Shown: piece by piece, positions 23,861 through 34,516 of the stretch
Numbering within the stretch: position 1 is the stretch's first letter
Layout of the letters: each line of letters starts with the position of its first letter
Source: Cyathus striatus
Lineage: Eukaryota > Basidiomycota > Agaricomycetes > Agaricales > Nidulariaceae
Assembly (NCBI GenBank): GCA_025738555.1
Contig: JAOVFP010000006.1
Span: forward strand, 1,984,001-2,048,000
Direction of reading: 5' to 3'
Length of the DNA stretch: 64,000 nt
Translations under genes and position numbers: made by a program
The notes under the pieces: model-generated
The model's database searches: none
What the model saw: only the letters and a program-made list of their open reading frames with translations
What the model was told of the DNA's origin: nothing

Positions 23861-26800
23861 ATGGCTTACCCGCAAGGTCTCACCGCAACCTCTCTTACTC
23901 CCTCCCGCCCCGCCCCTCCAGCACCTGGCACATCCTCCAACAACTCCTCACGCTTCAACGTCAACCTCTCCCCCGCGTCCCCTGCAGGCTCCTCCTACGC
24001 CTTCCCCTACAGCGGTATCGGTGCATCCCCAGCCCGCGGCCCACTCATGGACTTTAGCAGCCAGCAGATCGTCAGGAATGGCCCCGTCAGCATCAAGGAG
24101 GACGGCTTTGCCAGCTGGATATGGAAGATGAAGTGGCTCGTCCTCAAGGAGCAGACCCTCTCCATCCACAAGAGCGAGGTCCGTCCTCCCCTTTTCTTGC
24201 TTTCTTTGATCTCTTATCCCCCCTTGCCACACAGGGCGCTCCCCAACAGGCCGTCATCCCCCTCGCAGACATCGCCAACATCGAGCGCACAGATATGAAA
24301 CCTTACTGTCTTTTACTCGAGACAAAGGACAAGCGCTATTACCTCTCCCTCAAGAACGACGAGGAGCTCTATGGATGGCAGGACGACGTCTATACTCGTA
24401 GCCCCCTCATGGGCGTCAGCAATCCCACCAATTTTATACACAAGGTCCATGTCGGCTTTGATCCTGTCTCTGGGGCCTTCACCGTACGTTTTGCTTTCTA
24501 TTCACTGCATTTAGGCGCTGATCACCTCTTTTGTTGCCCTTTTTTTTCTCCCTCCCTATTCAATTTTCTATGTTTATCTTAAACTACGCGGCTATGATTT
24601 CTGCGTTATCCATACCAACCGGATAATCTACCTCAAACTGCTCCTCGGACTTGTCGCCACTTGACACTTGCACGTATTGTGTGGCTGCTGTACTATCTAC
24701 CATGATTTCCCCTCGGATTATACAGGGCATGCCGGAAGCTTGGTCGAAGCTCCTCACCAAATCTGCCATTACCAGGGAAGACTACGCCAAAGATCCCCAA
24801 GCCGTCCTCGAGGTGCTCGAGTTTTACACCGACCATCAGAAGAGGGAAATGATGGAAGAGATGGGTTCGTCCTCTCTTATCAATCCACTTTATTTTACTA
24901 ACCAGACATACCAGGCGCACCAGCACGCTTCAACGCAGGAACAGGCCTAGGCGGATTAACCGCCTCCAAATCTTCCTCCTCCTCTTCCGACCTCACAGGC
25001 CCACGACCCATGGCAAAACGTCAAGAATCCTCCCCACCAGGCCTCGAATCCTCCTCCAACACCGCTGCAGACCTCTCCCGCGCAGCAGAGCTCGTGAACG
25101 GCTCCCATGTCGCAGTCGTCAACGCCAACGCCGTCGCATCCACACTGACCTCTTCCTCCTCGTCCATCTTGTCCAATTCTACCACGTTGGTGGGGACACC
25201 TGCGGGGAGCGTGAGACAGCTCCCGCTCCCCCAGGCCACGAGAGCGCCACCGCCCCGCCCGTTGATTTCGGCGAATAGGCCTGCGCCAAGTGCCCCTGCG
25301 AAGGATATTATCACGCCTAGTTCGGCGGATTTGCGCGCGCGGCAGAAGGCCGTGGGGCCTGCGGGGATGCCTGCTAGGAAGGAGAGTTTGCCTGAGGCGG
25401 AGCGGGAACGGCGGGAGAGGGAGGAGAGGGATAGGGAACGTGAGAGGGAGGAGAGGGAGAGGAAGGAGAGGGACCGGGAGTGGGAGAGGGAACAGCGGAC
25501 TAGGGAGGAGCAGGTTCGCGCGCAGCAGGTGCAGCAGCTTGAGAGGGATCGGGAGGATAGGGAGAGGAGAGAGAGGGATAGGGAGTTGAGGGATAGGGAG
25601 AGGCAACAGCAACAACAGCAACAGCAGCAGAGGCCACAACTTGCACCTTCGAAATCGTCGCCGGCGAATAGTAATCCCGCCACGCACCCTGCTGGGGGCG
25701 CAGCGGGAGCGACTACCGGTCCTCCCCCCGTTATGCCATTGCAGCCTACCAAGAAAGTGCAGATCGCGCAGCAGGAGAAGCCGCAGGCAAAGGGGGTGGC
25801 GGCTGCCGCTGCGGCGCTGGAGAAGCCTAAGGAGAAGGAGAAGAGGATTAGCACAATGACGGAGGTGCAGATTATGGAGAAGCTTAGGCAGGTTGTTTGT
25901 GATGACGATCCAAAGTTGATTTATAGTAAGATTAAGAAGGTCGGGCAGGGGTGAGTGCTCCTTTTTATGCTTTGTTACATGGGCTGATGAGATGTAGGGC
26001 TTCTGGACATGTGTATGTCGCTAAAACGCTTGCGACTGGGAAGAAGGTGGCTATTAAGGAGATGGACCTCTCCCATCAGCCGCGGAAGGAGCTTATTGTC
26101 AATGAGATTTTGGTGATGAAGGAGTCGCAGCACCCCAATATTGTCAATTTCCTCGAGTCGTACCTCGTCAAGAGCAATGAGCTCTGGGTCGTCATGGAGT
26201 ACATGGAGGGTGGTGCCTTGACGGATATTATTGAGAATAATACGTTGGAGGAAGATCAGATCAGCAGTATCTGTTTGGAGACGTGTAAGGGGCTCGGGCA
26301 TCTGCATAGCCAGAGTATTATCCATAGGGATATTAAGAGTGATAATGTGTTATTGGATGCGCAGGGGAGGGTTAAGATTAGTGAGTGTCTCAATTGCTCT
26401 ATTTATTTCTGATGCTAATCCGTCCCAAAGCTGACTTTGGTTTCTGCGCGAAACTGACCGACCAAAAATCGAAACGTGCTACGATGGTGGGTACGCCTTA
26501 CTGGATGGCCCCAGAAGTCGTCAAGCAAAAAGAGTATGGCGCAAAAGTCGATATATGGTCTCTTGGCATTATGGCTATTGAGATGATCGAGAATGAGCCG
26601 CCGTACCTCGACGAGGAGCCTTTGAAGGCTTTGTATTTGATCGCTACGAATGGGACACCGACACTGAAGAAGCCCGAAGCACTCAGTCGGGAGCTGAAGA
26701 GCTTCTTGGCAGTGTGCTTGTGCGTGGATGTGGCTAGTCGGGCTACGGCTAATGAGCTTTTGGAAGTGAGTCTTTTTGTTTGTATTGGTGTGGTGTGATT

Positions 26801-26894
26801 CTGATGACTTTTGCAGCACGAGTTTTTGAAGAAGGCTTGTGCGTTGGCGGGGCTCGCGCCGTTATTGAGATTCAAGACTAAACAGGCTTCATGA
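23861..26894 (+). CDS. CLA4: Cla4-type PAK (STE20 family) protein kinase, PH-CRIB-kinase
   Basis: p21-activated kinase acting downstream of Cdc42/Rac in polarity, septins and hyphal growth. Seven exons (23861-24178, 24235-24483, 24726-24864, 24915-25950, 25998-26380, 26431-26765, 26817-26894) give 845 residues, close to the yeast Cla4 length, with all phases consistent. Order: Ser/Pro-rich N-terminus; PH domain about residues 65-165 ([28 protein letters not shown]); [21 protein letters not shown] motif at about 170-190, split at FT|GMPEAW; a very charged Arg/Glu coiled region and a poly-Gln run (about 380-470); kinase domain with [44 protein letters not shown] and C-terminal [16 protein letters not shown]. 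Start chosen at MAYPQG; upstream codons lack conservation. It is the best-preserved long gene in the window. Confidence 0.96.
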
Positions 26895-27548
26895 GTGGCG
26901 CACTACTAAGAAGCATCAGCCTTTTTGTGGTGGCTTGCCACTTGCCTGTCGCGGAAATGAATCCTCGCTGACAAGCGCGAGATCATCTGTTGATGGCCCC
27001 TCGAGGATTACTCCGTCCCCATACATACCATTTTCTTTTTTTAGTATCATCTGCGCTCACCCCCACCGTCATATATCCCTGTATTCGATTTGCCGTACTT
27101 ACCTAGTCTAACTGATTCCTCCTTGCTTATTCTTTGGAACTCTATCTAGTACCGTACTGTCTTACTTTTGTTTTTTTTCTTTCTTTCTTCCTTTGTCTAT
27201 TTCATTTCTTCTATACCTCTCTTTGTCTCTGATATGGAAAATAGCATAACGGGTACTGTACTACTTGGAAACAATGATATTTGCTAGACTGGACTAAGGG
27301 GGATTACTCGGATCGGATGTGTAGCGAGTAGATGAATGAGCAATGAGCTGACACACGTGGCAAGGCCCGAATCAATCGATTGAGTGTCTTTCGCGCCGCT
27401 TCGGACGACGATCACGACCTATTGACGCTGCCCTCCCAGCACCGTCCTGAGGACCGTCCAGTCCCCTTTCTTCTTGCCACTCATTCTTGCTTAGTTCACA
27501 ACCACCATCTACTACTACTACTTCTACTACTTTTACCAGCGGTAACCT
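26895..27548. other. Intergenic region CLA4-CNOT11
   Basis: 3' flank of CLA4 with T/C-rich tracts (27020-27240), then the presumed promoter and leader of the CNOT11 gene. No additional gene is supported. Confidence 0.5.
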
Positions 27549-29152
27549 ATGATCATGCAATCGTTTCTTTCTGCTGCCGTAAACCGCAATACGGGCCCCT
27601 CAGCTGTCCAGCCAGTCCTGGGCATCACACAGCTGCCATCTTCCAATGATGATCGCGTCCGGATGGAAGTCTATCGTCTGTTGGACAAGGCGTCGTATAA
27701 TCTCACCTGCTCGAGGTCGGCGAGTGCTTTCAAGAATGCTGTACAGCCCACTGCACGGTTCAGGCTCGCACTTGAGGTGCTGCTGCCCGTTCTTGATTCG
27801 CCACGGTCTGCTGAGGTGCGTTGTGCCACTCGGTTTTGTGATTTTAATACTTACGCTCTTGTGCGTTCGCCAGCTTGCTCAGCGGATCCTGGTGTCCTAC
27901 ATTCTGTACTCACTTTATGAGCCTCATCCCATCACGATGAATCCATTTAAATCGCTTTTGTATAATACATTTGTCACTGAGCGGAAGAAGGCTGAAGTTG
28001 CCTCTAAGGAAGGCCGGGCAAGTCCTAGTGAGCAGATCGTTTGGGTTTTGTGGAAGATTCTGAAGGGTGATGGGAGTGATGTACGTGTGGCCCCTCAGTT
28101 CCTGTGATAAAATACCGGCTGACGTGAAGAACCTAGATTGGATTATTTACTCCTGGCACTTTAGCGCGCGGCACCATACCGCCCGAACTTAGAACTAGTG
28201 ATTTAGTCCTCGATGAAGAGACGTATAGTAGCAATAGTATCGATAAGTGCGTTGTTTCTATTCAAATACTTTTTTTTTACTCACACGTTATTTTTATATG
28301 TAGATATGAACCTGTAGATAATAGTACTCCTAGCACCGGATCATCGGTTTCCTCCGATACAAGTGATAGCTATAGTTCATCATATGCGGAAGCCATACAG
28401 AAGAACGTTGAACCTGTTGAGGTTAACGAGCAACTTCTACAAGCGATGAAGCTTTTGCTCCAGGCTCGAGAGCGCGTTCTTAGATTGTCTGAGCAGAGGG
28501 TCAGTTATTATTCTCGTTTGGCATAATCAGCTATTTACATCTGCGCAGATGGTGATTCCTCTCATTCCCGACATTGCTGCCTCGCGCCTCATCATCTCCT
28601 TGGATCTGACTCCCATTGCCTCTTCCAACCCTGCCATTGCGCATCCACTCTTTGTCGAGCTCCTCAAGAATGCCTCGGAGGACAACAACCATCTCCACCG
28701 GTTCCTGGATGTTCTGCCCTTCCTCCCGCCATGCCTGCCAACGTTCGATCTTATTGGCGCATGCTAGGCGACGCGACATTGATTAACATTCCTGGTTATT
28801 CGACTGTTGCAGACTTGGTGCGAATGGAACTTCTTGGTCGCTTCATTCACGAATGCATCGAGTGGATTGAGAGAGCGGACAGAGAGCAGATGGAGAACGG
28901 ATACAGTGATGATCGTGTTCCTAAGGCTATTCAAGACGTGGGGAATTGTCCTATTTCTCTTTCATCGTATACGACTGATTGATTGTTGATAACCACAGTT
29001 TGTCCGCTTCTTCACTTCATTGATTAAGAGGGGCATTGTCGACCCCACGTCTGATGCAGACGTGACCGAAGTGATGCACTTTTCTGTCCGGTTTTTCGCG
29101 CTACGAGGACGCCAACGCTCTTTACCGCTTCATCATCATCAATGGTCATTAA
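27549..29152 (+). CDS. CNOT11: CCR4-NOT complex subunit 11 (CNOT11) homologue
   Basis: Subunit that docks with CNOT10 on the N-terminal part of NOT1 in the cytoplasmic mRNA deadenylase. Exons: 27549-27815, 27874-28080, 28137-28246, 28304-28499, 28549-28937, 28999-29152. Signatures: AQRILVSYILYSLYEPHPIT, NPFKSLLYNTFV, EQIVWVLWKILKGDGSD, IGLFTPGTLARGTIPPELR, MVIPLIPDIAASRLIISLDL, HRFLDVLPFLPPCLPTFDLI, TVADLVRMELLGRFIHECIE and the C-terminal SRYEDANALYRFIINGH. Two one-base differences break it: one base missing after TTCGATCTTATTGG (about 28757; exon 5 is 389 nt, 390 needed) and one extra T in the TTTTT at about 29092. Both are minor and sit in an otherwise well-conserved gene, so sequencing error is likely. 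Confidence 0.9.
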
Positions 29153-30023
29153 CATAATTTCGATCATGCCTCTCAATTATTTATAACGGTCTCTCACGAC
29201 ACTATGCCTAAAGCTCAGCTATCATCAATAACAACAAGAAATGAAGAAACGTAAACCAACTATGCGGTCAGGACTCAAACTACCGTCATGATGATGATAT
29301 CGCCACAGCTATTTATCCTCTCTACGTGCCCTATGCGAAACGTGTACTGGTTTTACACGTATGTGTCCATGGTATTACCATGCATTATGTCGGTAATTTT
29401 TGTTTTTGTTCATGTATCGTTCCTATGCCCTTTTATTCCCTTCATTCCCATGCTTTCTTTCATTTCTTTACGTTGTACTGGATTTGTAGTTTTGCATCGA
29501 CGTTGTTTTTCTCAGCTATCGCTCTTTCCTCTCATACTTATTGTCTACATATTTCAGTTCCCGTTTTGTGCAGTTCTGTCGTTGCTGTACGTTTTACGAA
29601 GCTCTCGCTCTATTGTGATGTTATCATTATCGTCAATGTAAATACTGTAGTCAGTGTTATATACTATGCAGAGTTGTACAACCTGAGTCCTGACTAGCGC
29701 AGAAGAGCTGCTGACTACCTTCCGCCGGAGGCGATTGGCTCATTGATTTATTTTCTACACAGTAATAGTGTTTGAGGTGGAGTCTTCTCGCGTTTCATCT
29801 TTAACTTCCTCGGCAATGTGTGCATAACTTTCTTCCCTGTCCTCCACAGTAAGCTACCAATGCGCTAAATCATCCATACCGTCATCCACTACGGCAACAC
29901 GATCATCTAGGTTTGAATTCAGTTAAACGGACACTCCTATTCAGCTGCAATCGAAGCAATTCAGTAAGGCATCGTCTAAGCGATGTATACAACTGATTGG
30001 AAAATTACTCAGAAATCACTTCC
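29153..30023. other. No gene recognised
   Basis: Contains the frame 29288-29641 (hydrophobic, T/C-rich) without family resemblance, codon support or splice signals. It probably represents 3' flanking sequence of two convergent genes. Confidence 0.4.
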
Positions 30024-30864
30024 TTACTGCGTACAGAAAACCGTCGTATCCCTTCTCTCCAGCAGTACCGACAGCTGTAGCCTCGAGACGCCGCTGTCAC
30101 CTCCGACCGCCCCGAGAAGCCGACATATTCCTTCCAGTGTCTCGTCCGACAAATCTGGGTTCGCGACTCGACCATTTTGAACGACACTGTCAATGATCTT
30201 GAAGCTTGAATGAGCATCATGGTTCACGCTCAAGTAATTCCAGAAACCTTACAATCACACCGTCCTTCTTTACAAGTCTCTTAGCTTCCTTGTAGTAAAT
30301 GACATTAGAGGGCTTATCGGCGTCTATGAAAACAATGTCGTATGGCTGCTCAGGCTGCAGAGTAGCAGGTGTCTCTGCCGCTGGTCCGACAATGACGGTG
30401 ACCTTGTTGGCTACACCAGCAAGCTCAAGATTCTGTTTTGCCACCGATACTAAATTCAGTTACAACATGACTTAAATTACCTCGGCATACTTCTTGGAGG
30501 GTTCAAGTGTTGTTACATGACCGCTTTCTGGAACAGCCCGTGCTAGCCAGATTGTAGAATACCTATTAAAGGTAGAGTAATTGAGTTAGGTTCTCGAAAT
30601 TGATAATGTCGTCAACAGAACGTACCCTCCTAAAGTTCTGACCTCTAATACTCTCCGCGCTTGTATAGATTGTACTAGGAGGTTAAGGAATCTTCCCATT
30701 GCAGTCGTAACTGTTATGTCTGGAAAGTCATTAGCATCGCTATTCTTTAGTGCTCCGTCTAATGCTGGGTCTTGCGGGATTAAATACGAGTTGTGATACA
30801 AGTCGGAGCGAATCCAGTCTTGAAGAGTAGTAGGAATCTTGTACGATGGATCACGACCGGCCAT
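30024..30864 (-). CDS. Class I SAM-dependent O-methyltransferase (caffeoyl-CoA OMT-like, family 3)
   Basis: Soluble methyltransferase of the PF01596/CCoAOMT-like family, acting on catechol- or phenol-type substrates; the exact substrate is unknown. Start 30864 (MAGRDPSYKI). Family features: PDITVTTAMGRFLNLLVQ, motif I region VLEVRTLGGYSTIWLARAVP, ESGHVTTLEPSKKYAE, VAKQNLELAGVANKVTVIVG, the metal/SAM block YDIVFIDADKPSN and YYKEAKRLVKKDGVII. The last exon has NGRVANPDLSDETLEGI, and the C-terminus ends DTTVFCTQ. Introns fit after LGG and after GVI. The junction YAE|VAKQN does not keep phase with the only short intron visible (31 nt), so an indel or unusual splice is involved. In VRTLGG, Arg replaces the usual small residue of motif I. 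Confidence 0.8.
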
Positions 30865-32146
30865 GAGATGTAGGTAATGCGGTGAACCGAGGTCATAGTT
30901 TTGACATAGTTACATACTGTCCAATTTCAACCATTTGACCGATTGTTACATACTCCCTCAAGCTTTAATGTCCGGATACGTGGATTACGGTTGCATATTG
31001 GTTGCATGACCCGTTGGACGACATTGGCTCTGATATTAAAACAGCTACTTGGGTTTCCGCCGTAGTCTTCATTATGCTCAAGAAGCATGTACTTACGATG
31101 ATACCCATGTACTTGTTTCAAAAGAGGTACTTGGGACAGGGGCTCAGTGTTGTGCGGGTCGTCGACTAACCGAATAAGGTCGTTGGTTTTGAATGATGAA
31201 GTCTCGGACGGCGACTTTTCGCGATCCCCGCAACACTGCTTGGGCTGGGCCAGGTTAAACGCATGCTGAGTCAGAAATCAGGTGGAGGTTTAGCCCCAAG
31301 TGACTTTATGTTGCTATGTCCACAGGGCGCCCCAAGACGGGATTTTTTACGTTTTCTGCAATGCCAGTACCCATCGGTTTTACAGGTGTAAAGACTCGCT
31401 TCATTGTTAGGAATGAAATCCGGTACATATTTCTCTGATATTTCAAGGACTAAGTACATCACGTTCCGATGAAGACTGCATGCTATCCAAACTGTCGAGT
31501 GCCTATTTGAGTTAGTGTGTCAAGACGCACATTGCTGGACTATTTAATTACCTTTCAAGAGTACCGATCGTAAGTGCCCATTTCTTGTGGATCCTAGTCG
31601 CAATGGCGTTGGAGTTTATAGGAGCTATTGAGAGGCCAGACGAACGCAGAAATGGTAGGGAATATTCGTGGCTACTTTCTTCCTAATGCTGTAAAAGTCG
31701 ACCAGGAGGCACGTCCCTCACATCTTGCAGTAAGAACACGAAAATGAGGGGCATGCCATCTACAGGATGCTTTGTGAAGTTCGCCCAGAGCCCCAATCCT
31801 CCTTTAAGACGCAGCGGTGCATCAACCACTGCTGGCTAGTCTGACTGAGAACGGCCCAACCAATCCCAGCTTAGCAGAAGTTTATGCAGAATGTTAAATG
31901 TCTATCGTTGTTGTCAAGATGTGCACTGAATTTGTGAGGAGTGATTTTATCGAGGCAATTGGTGCAAACCCAGAAATAGTTTGGACCTTTCCGACTCCGA
32001 GCGCTTGAGCCATTAGAAACACGGTCACATGATATTACATAACGAGAACGTGGTCTAGAACTAATCGTAAATGTATACAGAGTAATTCATCCCAACTCCT
32101 ACTTGTAATGATTCCTTATAGGCCTTGAAATAATTTAATGGAATGA
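30865..32146. other. No gene recognised
   Basis: About 1.3 kb with only short, unsupported frames (for example 30927-31121 and 31271-31462 on minus). It may include the OMT promoter and leftover duplicated sequence upstream of the third kinase copy. Confidence 0.4.
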
Positions 32147-33647
32147 ATGAGAATGGGATCTATAAGGTACGCAACCGCCAACTCTCTTCCTTTCCATCTA
32201 ACCATGAATTCAGCCCATTCCTTCAACGATGTGATAGCAGAGGGCAGATGCGATACGCCCGCTGTAAACGCACGCAGATCTTTAATATCTAGAGGGACGC
32301 GTACAAGTCCGACCAGAGTTGAATCCGAGCAGTCAGTTGGACCCTTTCGCGATCAGAAAGGCATTGGAGGGGGGGCATGCGGTGTGCCTATTACCAACCA
32401 ACTACCAACTTAATAATTAATATCTAACCCATTCTTACAGGCGTGGTTTTTAGCGCAATCGGACCTAACGACAAACTAGTCGCGATAAAGCAGGAGTTGG
32501 CTTCAGTTAAAGTAACTCGCACACATTTGGAACATGAGTATCATGTCTTGAAAGCGCTTGGGACCACGAATGCATCCCCAAGGCCATCGCTTACGGCCGT
32601 TTGGGTAAAACTAAAACTTTGGTAATGGATCTTCTTGGACAAAGTTTAGATTTTTCAGAGTTCCGCGCGGAGAAGATCGGTTTGGCAGCAACGGCGCATC
32701 TTGCTCTTGGAATGGTAAGCCAAATTTGCAAACTTTTTTGCAACAGCCTGGAACAATACTTATTTTGAATCGTTACTTCTACTCATAGCTGGACGCTGTG
32801 CAATATGTACACTCTCGAGGTTTCATTCATCGTGATATCAAGTCTTCGAATTTTGTGGTTGGACGTGGCGATAAGTCGTATTTTGTATACCTAATTGATT
32901 TTGGACTCGCACGACGTTGGAGAGATGCGACCGATGAGACCTCTGTCCATGGTGAACACCGTATTATTGGAACTCCACATTATGTATTTTTACATACTCA
33001 TCTTGGTCAAGGTATGTTTTCCGCCAAAGTTACTGGGCATTGCCTCTGATCTATGTTTCAGAACAGACTCGTCGGGACGATCTTCATGCACTGACTTACA
33101 CCATTCTTTCGTTGGTTTGTAGAGACCTCCCATGGAGTTGTGTTACACAGGGGACAAATAAGCATCACTCGCAACGCATTCTCAAGAAGAAACGATCATG
33201 GACTGCAGCCCGCCTGTGCCAAGATCTCCCACTTGAACTCTAGCTATTTTCTAGCCACTGTCTTAGCCTCGCGATTAGTGATGAGCCTGATTACGAGTTC
33301 CTAAGAAACCAGCTGGCGACGCTCGCTTCCCGGGAAAGATGTGCTGATGTCAACTTCAAATGGGAAGGACGTACGGGTGAGTTTTATGTATGAATGTGTA
33401 CTTAATGCCGTTTGCTGAATCTGAATGAAAAGCATTCAAGAAACCTGATATTGTACCTGTACCGCCCCCACCATCTATCAAACGGGGCGACGTAGTTCTC
33501 TTAAAACTTGGCCCTGGCGGGACTCTTGATTACGAAATTCCTCCTCGTTGCATCGATCCTAGCTTCTTTCCTTACCGTAGGACCCCGAAAATCCTCAGAG
33601 GACCTAGATGCCCATCCGGACGCAAACCGGACACTGAACAACTGTAG
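32147..33647 (+). pseudogene. CK1-like protein kinase copy 3, truncated and frameshifted
   Basis: Inverted relative to copies 1 and 2. It shares the N-terminal extension of copy 2 (MNSAHSFND.., VGPFRDQKGIGGGACG), then VVFSAIGPNDKLVAIKQELA, HRDIKSSNF (Lys-Pro replaced by Lys-Ser), LIDFGLARRWRDATDETS, GTPHYVFLHTHLGQ and PWSCVTQGTNKHHSQRIL. Breaks: one G missing at about 32562 (GCGCTTGGGACC where GCGCTTGGGGACC is expected), and the TAG after LCQDLPLEL (33241-33243) that copy 1 also has. Homology to the other copies stops abruptly at about 33573 within the C-terminal region (CIDPSFFPY). The frame then runs into foreign sequence to a stop at 33645-33647. Confidence 0.75.
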
Positions 33648-34516
33648 ATCATCGAGATGTGCCCCAGCCGCACTTGTCAACCACTCCTTCATCGTCTCCG
33701 GCACCTCAATGTGCGATGTCACCACCTTCAAATAAATAGGAATAGGTGGGATGTACCCGACTCCGATTGAGTGGTTTATGCAAAAATTGTAAGAACGCAG
33801 CAATCCCCAACCAAACCAGGGCCTATGCGAACGTAACTTACTTACCTCAAAGAACACCGCAACGCGCAGCAGCCTGATGACGCAGAGAGAAGTAGGAGTC
33901 GTGCACATTGCTTATCTCGTGTCGTAGATATTCATGAACCTCGCGCCAGATTGAATTGATTAAGTAACCTGGCATGAGGTTCCGGTACACGCTACTCCGG
34001 AGCTTGAACATCAAACGTGGCGACCCTCTCCTCTGCCCATCCCACTGAAGCATAAGTAAGGACATATATACTACGTAACTCTTCACGAATGCTAATTATT
34101 ACTGTTTTTAAAAGTGAATTAGACCCCTACCTGGCCACCCTAAATCGCATTTACACTTTGTGAATACTATATGTCTGCGATAGCCATAGTAAGTAAAGGG
34201 ACATTTACATCTTTTAACTTGTTCTGTGCTCTAATCTACGAAGCGCAGAGCATGACCATCCTGATTTTTCACTTATCCCACTCGCACAGGTAGGAAGACG
34301 GTCTTTTGTGTCAAATTCAGCTTCAACGAAGTTCAGAAGTTACGAAGATGGGGTGCTACTTTACATGAGCATGGCATCTTTTTCATCCGGGACATGACGA
34401 CGGTGCCCTGTAAGTATGGGCATTTCCATAATCACCATGTACTCTGACCGTAAAAAAGCAACCAGGTGGGATTTTTGAGATGCTATCTTATTTCCTCACC
34501 CCTGCAGCTACTTGAC
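33648..34516. other. Unassigned stretch with possible minus-strand exons
   Basis: Minus-strand frames at 33847-34086 (VYRNLMPGYLINSIWREVHE) and 33501-33908 (YLKVVTSHIEVPETMKEWL) look protein-like and are separated by a GTAAGT donor at about 33847. I could not join them in phase or match a family. A plus-strand piece at about 34290-34410 may be an upstream exon of the next gene. Confidence 0.3.

Noticed and set aside
24956..25854. Minus-strand frames of 243 and 277 codons
   Set aside because: Antisense to the Arg/Glu- and Gln-rich linker of CLA4; leucine/serine runs are mirror images of that bias.
29288..29697. Hydrophobic plus-strand frames between CNOT11 and the OMT
   Set aside because: T/C-rich sequence naturally gives Phe/Leu/Ser codons; no signal, family or splice support.
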